A DNA stretch of 64,000 nt, from positions 124,001 through 188,000 of the forward strand of contig NZ_BMTW01000004.1 of NCBI RefSeq assembly GCF_014649875.1, given 5' to 3'. The DNA comes from Streptomyces rubiginosohelvolus (GTDB lineage: Bacteria; Actinomycetota; Actinomycetes; Streptomycetales; Streptomycetaceae). The position numbers and the translations under genes were made by a program. The notes under the pieces were generated by a model, which had not been told where the DNA came from, did not search any database, and was given only the letters and a program-made list of their open reading frames with translations. This document shows positions 47,436 through 55,304 of this stretch, piece by piece (the first letter of the stretch is position 1; each line of letters starts with the position of its first letter).

Positions 47436-49034
47436 ATGACCACCGAACACGCAACCCGCCCCACCACGCCCCGCGGACCCGCTCTGCCGGCGTCCATCAC
47501 CCCGGCCCTGCTCAGGCGGCTGACCGCACGGGTATCCGCCGCGCCGGACGCCGCACGGGTCACCACCAGCGCCCCCTACACCGGCCTCCCCCTGGCCGAC
47601 TTCCCGGTCTCGACGCCGGAGGATGTCGAAGTGGCGTTCGCCCGCGCCCGGGCCGCGCAGAAGGCCTGGGCCGCCACCCCTCTGAGCGAGCGCAAGCGGA
47701 TCCTGCTGCGCTACCACGACCTCGTCCTCGCCCGCCGGGACGAGGCCCTCGACCTGATGCAGGCCGAGAACGGCAAGACCCGCCGCGACGCGTTCCTGGA
47801 AGTCGTCGACATCGGCATCGTCTCGCGCCACTACGCCCGCAACGCCGCCAAGCACCTCTCCCCCAAGCGACGCCGCGGTGCCATCCCCCTCCTCACCCAC
47901 ACCACCGAACTGCGCCACCCCAAGGGCGTCGTCACCGTCATCTCGCCCTGGAACTACCCCCTCAGCATGGCCGCGAGCGACACCATCGCCGCACTCATGG
48001 CCGGGAACGCCGTCGTCCAGAAGCCCGACACCCAGACCGCGCTGACCGCCCTGTGGTCCATGGACCTCATGCACGAGGCCGGACTCCCCCGGGACGTATG
48101 GCAGATGGTCATCGGCCGCGGCAGTTCCATCGGCACCCCGCTGATGGACAACGCCGACTACATCATGTTCACCGGATCCACCGCCTCCGGCCGCCGGATC
48201 GCCGGCGACGCAGGCCGGCGCCTCATCGGCGCATCCCTCGAACTCGGCGGCAAGAACCCCATGATCGTCCTCGACGACGCCGACATCGAGAAGGCCGCCG
48301 AAGGCGCCGTCAACGCCTGCTTCCCCTCCGCCGGTCAGCTGTGCGTCTCCGTCGAGCGCCTGTACGTCGCCGAATCCGTCCGCGACGCGTTCATCGCCGC
48401 GTTCACCGCCCGGACCAAGAAGCTCATCATCGGCGCCGCGTACGACTACAGCATGGACGTCGGCAGCCTCACGACTCCCTCCCAGTTGCAGACCGTCACC
48501 GAGCACGTCGGCGACGCCGTCGCCAAGGGCGCCACCGTCCTCGCCGGCGGCCAGGCGCGGCCCGACCTCGGCCCGCTCTTCCACGAGCCGACCGTCCTCA
48601 CCGACGTCACCCCCGACATGACCCTGTACGACCACGAGACCTTCGGCCCGGTCGTCTCGATCTCCACCTACCGCGACGTCGACGAGGCCGTCGCCCTGGC
48701 CAACGCCACGTCCTACGGCCTCAACGCCAGCGTATGGTCCCGCGACGGAGCCCGGGGCCGCGCTGTCGCCGCCCGCGTGCACGCCGGAACCGTCAACGTC
48801 AACGAGGCCTTCGCCGCCGCGTGGGGAAGCATCGACGCCCCGATGGGCGGTATGGGCGACTCCGGCCTCGGCCGCCGCCACGGCGCCGACGGCATCCTCA
48901 AGTACACCGAGCCCCAGACCGTCGCCCACCAGCGCCTCCAGGGCTTCTATCCGCCGTCCCGCATCTCCCCCGAGACCTGGGCCGACCTGCTGACCGGTGC
49001 GCTCAAGGTCATGAAGGCGATCGGCATGCGCTGA
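47436..49034 (+). CDS. Succinate-semialdehyde dehydrogenase (NADP+)-type aldehyde dehydrogenase
   Basis: This 532-residue aldehyde dehydrogenase has ISPWNYPLSMAASDTIAALM, the general base in LELGGKNPMIVLDDAD and the nucleophile in FPSAGQLCVSVERLYV. Overall sequence fits the GabD2 type, with a C-terminal extension of about 30 residues (GFYPPSRISPETWADLL) often seen in actinobacteria. GGGAG lies 8 bases before the ATG. In this cluster it could oxidise an aldehyde released by the acetoacetate-decarboxylase-like enzyme; the true substrate is not shown by sequence. Confidence 0.88.
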   Translation: MTTEHATRPTTPRGPALPASITPALLRRLTARVSAAPDAARVTTSAPYTGLPLADFPVSTPEDVEVAFARARAAQKAWAATPLSERKRILLRYHDLVLARRDEALDLMQAENGKTRRDAFLEVVDIGIVSRHYARNAAKHLSPKRRRGAIPLLTHTTELRHPKGVVTVISPWNYPLSMAASDTIAALMAGNAVVQKPDTQTALTALWSMDLMHEAGLPRDVWQMVIGRGSSIGTPLMDNADYIMFTGSTASGRRIAGDAGRRLIGASLELGGKNPMIVLDDADIEKAAEGAVNACFPSAGQLCVSVERLYVAESVRDAFIAAFTARTKKLIIGAAYDYSMDVGSLTTPSQLQTVTEHVGDAVAKGATVLAGGQARPDLGPLFHEPTVLTDVTPDMTLYDHETFGPVVSISTYRDVDEAVALANATSYGLNASVWSRDGARGRAVAARVHAGTVNVNEAFAAAWGSIDAPMGGMGDSGLGRRHGADGILKYTEPQTVAHQRLQGFYPPSRISPETWADLLTGALKVMKAIGMR

Positions 49035-49176
49035 ACAGCGACAGCGACAGCGATGGCGACTGCCCGCGTCACGCCGCAGCAGCGGATCCGGTCGAACGGT
49101 TCCGGCGCCCCCGGAGAAACGGTGCCGGAACCGCTCGCAGACGGCCTCGGTTTCTTCTTCCTTTCCGATCACCTAA

Positions 49177-49188
49177 GATGTATACATC
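49177..49188. promoter_or_regulatory. Palindromic TetR operator upstream of the regulator
   Basis: GATGTATACATC is a perfect 12-base palindrome, 51 bases before the TetR start, followed by TTCACATC, a possible second half-site. A 10-of-12 match lies at 45088 before the OYE gene, suggesting that the TetR protein controls both. Confidence 0.6.
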
Positions 49189-49239
49189 GTTCACATCAGG
49201 GAGGAGATGTGGACATGGCAAACATAAGGAGCACGGCCC

Positions 49240-49857
49240 ATGTCCCGGAGCAGCAGCACGTACCACCACGGCGATCTGCGCGCCGCCTGCCTTCGTGCCG
49301 CGCGTGAACTCCTGGAGGAGGACGGCAGCGCCGGACTCTCGCTGCGCGCGGTCGCCCGGCGGGCCGGGGTCTCGGCGACGGCCCCCTACCGTCACTACGC
49401 CGACCGCGAGGCGCTGGTCTCCGCGGTGGCCGCCGAGGGGTACCGCGAGCTCGCCACGCACCTGACACAGGCCCACCCCGCACCCTCGACCCCCGATGAA
49501 CTCGCCGCGGTCGCCGTCGCGTACGTACGGTTCGCACTGGAGCACCCGGCCCTGTTCCGGGCGATGTTCGCGGAGCCCTGCGACCCCACGAGCGAGGAGC
49601 GCGTCGCCGCGACCGCCGCCATCTCGGAGTACGTCCGCACCATCGTCGCCGCGACCTTCCCCGATGTGGACGCGGACGCCCTGTCGACCACGGTGTGGGC
49701 CCTCGTCCACGGCCTCGCGTTCCTGCACCTCGACGGCAAGCTCGACTCCTCCACCCCCGAGATCGTCGCCGCCCAGGTCACCTCCGCCGTCCACGCGCTG
49801 TTCAACGCCGCTCCGGCGATGTCCGGCACGGCGGCAGGCGCTCAGCGGGGGGTCTGA
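49240..49857 (+). CDS. TetR-family regulator (WHG-domain type)
   Basis: The 205-residue repressor has its helix-turn-helix at residues 10-55 (LSLRAVARRAGVSATAPYRHY) and a C-terminal effector domain with FALEHPALFRAMF and TTVWALVHGLAFLHLDG, the WHG-type signature. AAGGAG precedes the ATG by 8 bases. It lies 205 bases downstream of the SSADH gene on the same strand with its own palindromic operator; the related site upstream of the OYE gene makes it the likely regulator of the whole cluster. Confidence 0.88.
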   Translation: MSRSSSTYHHGDLRAACLRAARELLEEDGSAGLSLRAVARRAGVSATAPYRHYADREALVSAVAAEGYRELATHLTQAHPAPSTPDELAAVAVAYVRFALEHPALFRAMFAEPCDPTSEERVAATAAISEYVRTIVAATFPDVDADALSTTVWALVHGLAFLHLDGKLDSSTPEIVAAQVTSAVHALFNAAPAMSGTAAGAQRGV

Positions 49858-49983
49858 GCGCAGTCCCTTCGGTCACAGCGGGGAGCCACAGCCGCCCCAG
49901 AATCCCCGCACACCGGCCTTCTCCCCCGCATAAGCTTCTTGAGGCCGATCGGGGAAGATCCGCGCGTCCGGGAGGGGAAGAGC

Positions 49984-52900
49984 ATGAGTGATTCGGTGAC
50001 CCAACTATCCCGAATCATCTGGTCCGTCGGCGACCTGCTGCGCAGCGACTTCAAGCGCTACGACTACGGAAAGGTCCTGCTGCCGTTCACCGTCCTGCGG
50101 CGACTCGAATGTCTGCTCGCTCCCACCCGGCCCGACGTGCTGAAGGTCGCGGAAAAACTGGCGCGCGACCGTGGCGAGGAATCGGACGCGCTCTTGCGAC
50201 AGGCTTCCGGCCACCCCTTCTACAACACCCGCCCCTTGACGCTCGCGCGCGTTGCCGAAGAACCGGGGATGACCGGACCTCTCCTGCTCGACTATGTATA
50301 CGGCTTCTCCCGGAACATTCAGGAAGTCTTCGAGCGCTTCGAATTCGCGACGACGGTCAAGCGCCTGGACTCCACCGGTCTGCTCCATCACATCGTCGCC
50401 CGGTTCCAGCAGCTGGATCTGGGGCCGACCCTCTCAGCCTCCGAGACAAGCCTCATCTTCGACGATCTGGTACGTCGATTCGCCGAGCAGAGCAGCGAGA
50501 CCAGCGGCGAGCACACCACGCCGGGCGACGTCAGCCGGCTCATGGCCACCCTCGTACTGGAGCCCGATCCGGGGCAACTCGCGGCTCCCGGGACCGTCAG
50601 GACCGTCCACGATCCCGTCTGCGGGACCGGCGGGCTGCTGAGTGCGGCCTCGGATCTCATCACCGAGGTCAATCCCGACGCCCGGGTCCACCTGTCGGGC
50701 CAGGACATCAACCCCGAGAGCTGGGCGATCGCCTACTCCAGCATGCTGATGAGCGGCCACGACCCGGTGCGGATGGCCTGGGGAAACGTTCTGGGCGATG
50801 ACAAGTTCGCAGGGGAACAATTCGACTACCTGCTGGCACATCCTCCGTTCGGCATCGAGTGGAAGCGGGTCGAGCACGACGTCCGTAGTGAGCACGAGAA
50901 CCTCGGCCATCGAGGCCGATTCGGCGCCGGCCTTCCCCGTATCAACGATGGCTCCCTGCTGTTCCTCCAGCACATGCTCGCGAAGATGAAGCCGGTGGAC
51001 GACTCCGACCGCGGGGGAAGCCGTCTCGCGATCGCCTTCAACGGCTCACCCATGTTCGTCGGTGCCGCCGGCTCGGGGGAATCCGAGATCCGGCGTTGGA
51101 TCATCGAGAACGACTGGCTCGAAGGCATCGTCGCGCTGCCTGATCAGCTCTTCACCAACACCGGCATCAGCTCGTACATCTGGGTGCTCAGCAACCGCAA
51201 GCCCGTCGGCCGACGCGGACGTGTCATTCTCGTCAACGCTCAGGACCACTGGCAGAAGATGCGCCAGTCGGTCGGCGGAAAGCGGAAGTATCTCGGGCCC
51301 GATCAGCTGGCCGAGATCGTACAGCTCTATAGCGAAGCGACGCCCTCCTCTCCCGCCCCGATCCGATCCCCGCGCGACCATGTGCGTGTCGTGCGCAACG
51401 AGGACCTGTTGTATCGCCAGATTGTCGTCGAGAGCCCGCTGCGCTTGCGCTTCGAGCTCTCCCCGGAGGCGCTTGACCGGCTCGCCGCCCTCCGGCCGGT
51501 CCAGCGGGCCGACGATCCCGAAGCGCTGGTGTCGGCGCTTCGGGGCCTCGTCGGTACGACCTGGAACACGGGATCCGCAGCACGCAGCGCGCTCCGCCGT
51601 GCCGCGGAGAGCACCGGACAGTCCTGGCCTGGCGGAAGCGCGTTCGACAAGGCCGTCCGCAACGCGATCGGGGTGCGCGACGAACGCGGTGAGCTCCAGC
51701 GGAGCCGCGGTACGACAGAGCCCGACGTGGAGCTGCGGAGCACGGTCTCGCTGCCGTGGGACGAGGACCCCGAAGAGTACCTCCAGAACCGGGTCCGGTC
51801 CCGTACGCCCGACGCCTGGATTGACCCCGCCCGAACGCGACCCGGATGTGAGATCGCGCCCAGACTCTTCTACGTGGCGGAATTCGACGGCCCCTTCGAA
51901 CCGCTGCAGAACTTCGCGCGGCTGGAAACGGGGCGGTTCAAACTGGCGCGCCCGGAACCTGAGGATGACGGTGCGGCCCCGCCCAAGCACCTCACCGCAC
52001 CTCATCTGCACAGCGTCGAATCGGCCGTGGAACTGCCCGACGCGGAGCTGGACGACTCCGAAGTGACGCCGTGCTCCGGCGGCGATCTAGTGGGGCGCTT
52101 CGGCAACTGGCGGCTTCTCCCGGCAGGATTCGGTGAGGCCGTTACGCCTCTGTTCGTACTGCATCCGCTCGGGGACCGCGGCGCAGTGCTGTGCGAATGG
52201 CTCAACTCCCGCAAGAGCAACGGTGCGTTCCCGCGCGTCCGTGACCTGCTCGACACTCCGGTCCCTGTCGACCTGGTCACCGACGCGGCGGTCGACGACC
52301 TGCTGCAGGAGGTGCAGGAGGCGCGTCGCGGCCTACGGGCCACGACCGAGGGCATCCTGCCGAACGTCTTCTCCGGCAGCGAGACCCTCAGCGACGACAT
52401 CCGGACCGCGATACGGTTCGCCTCCCACGAGGCACGGCTGGCGGGCCAGTTGGTGCGCCCCTTCGACGACCCCATCTGGCGGGCGGAGTCGAGCTACCCC
52501 TTCCATATGGCTGCCCTCGCCCGCCGCTACCGCGTCAGCACCCATTCCGCCGAGCGCAAGGACGGCCTGCTCAAGCTGGGCGAGGGCACGGCACGCACGC
52601 TGGGCATCCTCGCGCTCAGCGAACTCATCGCCCACCACCGAGGGTTCACGAAATCCCTTCGCCAGCAGTTCCGCAATGGTGCTGCCTTCGGCACCTGGTT
52701 GTGGCTCATCGACCGCTTCCTGGAGGACGTGGAAGGCACGCCCGCCCTTGCGGAACTCGAGGCGATCCGGGACCGCGACACCACACGGAAGCTCCTGGAG
52801 GAGATCAAGGACTTCCGCAATCACTCACATCACTCCCACGGCGTCCGCATGAGCCACGAGATCGACGTGGACATCGAGAAACTCGAACCCCGCGTGGTCT

Positions 52901-53259
52901 CGGCCATCAGCTCGGTGAACTGGCTGTCAGGAATCCAGTGGTACTGGGTGGAGCGCTGCGAGTATCTCGACGAGTCCTCCTTCCGCACCGTGGGCCTGAG
53001 GCTCCGGGGAAGCCATCCGAGCTGGGAACCGTTCGAGCGGTCAACCACCTACCCGCTGCGCCCGGACCGGGTCTATGTCGACAGCGACCCCTCGGGCCGT
53101 CCGGTCGATCTCTGGCCGCTGGCCGTGGCCGGTCTCTGCCCTGACTGCCGGACACGGGAGCTGTTTCTGATCAACCAGGTACGGGACGGGCGGGTGATCC
53201 TCCGCAGCTTGGAGGAGCACTCACTGGAGATCCCGTTCCGCACGTCCGAGGAGAGCTGA
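49984..53259 (+). CDS. N6-adenine DNA methylase (HsdM-like) fused to S-like region and HEPN-like domain
   Basis: This large single protein has 1,091 residues. Residues 1-470 resemble type I HsdM: a helical N-terminus (SRIIWSVGDLLRSDFKRYDYG), motif I DPVCGTGG (Asp210) and motif IV at 286-289, which reads HPPF instead of NPPF. Residues about 620-800 have a specificity-subunit-like look (GNWRLLPAGF, FVLHPLGDRGAVLCEWLNSR, DTPVPVDLVTDAAVDDLLQEV). From about 815 onward there is a helical domain (FHMAALARRYRVSTHSAERK, FGTWLWLIDRF) containing FRNHSHHSHG, an R-N-x3-H HEPN-type RNase motif at Arg945-His950. No separate hsdR or hsdS is nearby. It resembles a fused defence protein in which DNA modification or recognition is tied to an RNase. 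The gene is alone, between the TetR gene and a convergent FKBP gene. Confidence 0.8.
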   Translation: MSDSVTQLSRIIWSVGDLLRSDFKRYDYGKVLLPFTVLRRLECLLAPTRPDVLKVAEKLARDRGEESDALLRQASGHPFYNTRPLTLARVAEEPGMTGPLLLDYVYGFSRNIQEVFERFEFATTVKRLDSTGLLHHIVARFQQLDLGPTLSASETSLIFDDLVRRFAEQSSETSGEHTTPGDVSRLMATLVLEPDPGQLAAPGTVRTVHDPVCGTGGLLSAASDLITEVNPDARVHLSGQDINPESWAIAYSSMLMSGHDPVRMAWGNVLGDDKFAGEQFDYLLAHPPFGIEWKRVEHDVRSEHENLGHRGRFGAGLPRINDGSLLFLQHMLAKMKPVDDSDRGGSRLAIAFNGSPMFVGAAGSGESEIRRWIIENDWLEGIVALPDQLFTNTGISSYIWVLSNRKPVGRRGRVILVNAQDHWQKMRQSVGGKRKYLGPDQLAEIVQLYSEATPSSPAPIRSPRDHVRVVRNEDLLYRQIVVESPLRLRFELSPEALDRLAALRPVQRADDPEALVSALRGLVGTTWNTGSAARSALRRAAESTGQSWPGGSAFDKAVRNAIGVRDERGELQRSRGTTEPDVELRSTVSLPWDEDPEEYLQNRVRSRTPDAWIDPARTRPGCEIAPRLFYVAEFDGPFEPLQNFARLETGRFKLARPEPEDDGAAPPKHLTAPHLHSVESAVELPDAELDDSEVTPCSGGDLVGRFGNWRLLPAGFGEAVTPLFVLHPLGDRGAVLCEWLNSRKSNGAFPRVRDLLDTPVPVDLVTDAAVDDLLQEVQEARRGLRATTEGILPNVFSGSETLSDDIRTAIRFASHEARLAGQLVRPFDDPIWRAESSYPFHMAALARRYRVSTHSAERKDGLLKLGEGTARTLGILALSELIAHHRGFTKSLRQQFRNGAAFGTWLWLIDRFLEDVEGTPALAELEAIRDRDTTRKLLEEIKDFRNHSHHSHGVRMSHEIDVDIEKLEPRVVSAISSVNWLSGIQWYWVERCEYLDESSFRTVGLRLRGSHPSWEPFERSTTYPLRPDRVYVDSDPSGRPVDLWPLAVAGLCPDCRTRELFLINQVRDGRVILRSLEEHSLEIPFRTSEES

Positions 53260-53318
53260 GCTCCCGCTCCGCTGCGGCCACGAGCGCCCTCGGACGGTGG
53301 TGTCCGTGACGGAATCCG

Positions 53319-53723
53319 TCAAGCCGCGCCACGGTCCGGCGGGCCGCCCACCACCGTGAGCAGGTCCACGACGAAGATCAGCGTCGAGCCCGGCGGGATC
53401 AGCGCGGAGGGTGACTGCTTGCCGTAGCCGAGGCGCGGGGGAACGATGATCTCGCGCCGGCCGCCGACCCTCATGCCCCGCACCCCGCGGTCCCAGCCCT
53501 TGATGGCCCGGCCGCCGCCCACGGCGAACTTGAACGGCCGGTCCTCCTCCCAGGACGAGTCGAACTCCCGCCCGGACGCGAACGTCACCCCGACGTAGTG
53601 CACCCGGACGACCCGGCCCGGCTGCGCCTCGGGCCCGTCCCCCACCACGAGGTCCCGGATCGTCAGCTCAGTGGGCGCGTCCCCCTCCGGAACCTCGACC
53701 ACCGGCTTCGTCAGTTCGCTCAT
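53319..53723 (-). CDS. FKBP-type peptidyl-prolyl cis-trans isomerase
   Basis: This 134-residue cytoplasmic single FKBP domain speeds prolyl isomerisation in protein folding. The core is complete: VRVHYVGVTFASGREFDSSW, FAVGGGRAIKGWDRGVRGMRVGG, then IIVPPRLGYGKQSPSALIPP and STLIFVVDLLTV, with the drug-pocket residues in place. It has no signal peptide or second domain. It is convergent with the methylase fusion gene. Confidence 0.93.
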   Translation of the reverse strand: MSELTKPVVEVPEGDAPTELTIRDLVVGDGPEAQPGRVVRVHYVGVTFASGREFDSSWEEDRPFKFAVGGGRAIKGWDRGVRGMRVGGRREIIVPPRLGYGKQSPSALIPPGSTLIFVVDLLTVVGGPPDRGAA

Positions 53724-53907
53724 CGCGGTCCCCTCGCTCGCCTCCGGAACCCGCCGGACGGGCCGACCGGATACATGGACATTCCATGTGGCAAGCGATC
53801 ACGGTACGCCTCACATCACCTCTGCCGTCCCACCCAGCGAGCCGTCCGGACGAGGCGGGGTAGATCAGCCCCACGATCGGCCACGGTACTGAACAATGCG
53901 AACCCGC

Positions 53908-55215
53908 CTATGCCGACAGCGCGGGGAACACGACCAACGAGCCGTCCCGGCTGCGAGCGATCTCGATCGCCACGTCCGTGGTGTGGCTTTCGGTCGTGAC
54001 GCCGTCGCCCAGCTGGTGAATCCGGTGTGTCGCACGCATCAGACGATCAACTTCACCGGGCGTGAAGACGGGCCGCAGGCCGCTCGGGCGAGCCAGCTCC
54101 AGAGCCGACAGTCGTAGCAGGACTCCACCGATGCTCGACTCCAGTTCATCCAGGCGCTGCTGGTCACGCTTCAGTGCGCGGGCGAAAGCCTCGAACGGGT
54201 TACCGGAATCGCTCTGGGCGTGCTCGACGGCCTGCAGGACAATGACTCGCCGCTTCAACGCAATGGCCAGGGAAGCTAGTTCGAGGTGCGCACGGAACGG
54301 GCCGCCTTGTTCGTCGACACCGGGAAACGACTTGGTCAGCGTGCCGATCTCGACGGCCTCGCCGTCGGGCAACTTGTCGAGTGCGCTCTGCCATCGGGCA
54401 AGGCGTCGGTCGGCGGCACCCAGGGCCGTGTTGATGGCATGCACCGCCGAGTCGAGTCCCAACGAGACACCGAGCTTGCCCTGGTCGAGCAGGATGGCTG
54501 TGGCTTTGTCGATGGCATCGCGGCAGCCGTCGAGTTCGCTGTGCTCCTCATCGAGCTTCTCTTCGTGCAGTTGCTCCAGCAGTTCTGTTATGTGTCCGAT
54601 GGCCTGCTCCCGCTTGTGGTCGGCATGCGCACTCACCCCCACCGCTACGGCCATCAGTACGAGCGGCGCGGCCACGGTGAGCGCCGCGCTGCCTGCGGCC
54701 GCGACGCCGACTGTTGCACCGGCCCCGCCGACCGCACCGGCTGCGGCCGCTTTGCCGACGGGGACGAACGACGCGTTGGCAACGATGCCTGTTGAGTTCA
54801 CGAGGGAGCCGTAGATGCCGCCGGCCACTCCCTTGGCCGCCATTGGACGAACCATGCCCTGACCGAACTGGGCTGCGAATCTCGCCGGAACCACCATGCG
54901 ATACAGGTTCTCGCCGGCAGCGGTCGCCGTGGACGCAGCGGAGGAGTTCCGCACTGTTTGCGTGACGAGCTGCGACAGGTGCTGCGCCAAGGGGCTCACG
55001 GCATCGAGCGGGATACCTCGGCTGCGGTCGAGCTTGCCGGGCAATGGATGTACCTCAAGTGTGGCGATCGGCTCGTCGGCCAGGACAGCCAGCACGCTGC
55101 GCAGTTCACCCAGGCGGTCAGCCGTCATCGGACCGTCTCCGGCGACTGCCGGCACCCGGACGTCACCCGTCGCGAGCGTCCACACCGGAACGGTTGCCTT
55201 GCGGTAGTCAATCAT
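53908..55215 (-). CDS. Unrecognised membrane/coiled-coil protein
   Basis: The 435-residue protein is of no family I recognise. The first 120 residues are soluble, then a Gly/Ala-rich hydrophobic stretch (residues about 150-210, ending GSAALTVAAPLVLMAVAVGV) that could form two membrane helices or a glycine-zipper hairpin, then a charged helical coiled-coil (DHKREQAIGHITELLEQLHE, residues 211-260) and a mostly helical C-terminal part. The ATG at 55215 has GGGGAGAG upstream. It lies 89 bases after the giant gene on the same strand, so it may be its partner or immunity protein, but this is only positional. GC is slightly lower than average. Confidence 0.55.
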   Translation of the reverse strand: MIDYRKATVPVWTLATGDVRVPAVAGDGPMTADRLGELRSVLAVLADEPIATLEVHPLPGKLDRSRGIPLDAVSPLAQHLSQLVTQTVRNSSAASTATAAGENLYRMVVPARFAAQFGQGMVRPMAAKGVAGGIYGSLVNSTGIVANASFVPVGKAAAAGAVGGAGATVGVAAAGSAALTVAAPLVLMAVAVGVSAHADHKREQAIGHITELLEQLHEEKLDEEHSELDGCRDAIDKATAILLDQGKLGVSLGLDSAVHAINTALGAADRRLARWQSALDKLPDGEAVEIGTLTKSFPGVDEQGGPFRAHLELASLAIALKRRVIVLQAVEHAQSDSGNPFEAFARALKRDQQRLDELESSIGGVLLRLSALELARPSGLRPVFTPGEVDRLMRATHRIHQLGDGVTTESHTTDVAIEIARSRDGSLVVFPALSA

Positions 55216-55304
55216 TCTCTCCCCTTGGTTCCCGCAAAGCCTACGGCTGACGTCCGACGGGAGTGGTGGTTTCCTCCTCTCGCATCGCGGCACTCGGAGA
55301 GCAG

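Noticed and set aside
53307..53321. TGACGGA-a-TCCGTCA inverted repeat between the methylase fusion and FKBP genes
   Set aside because: Seven-base arms with a one-base centre make a poor hairpin; I could not decide between a chance palindrome and a protein site.
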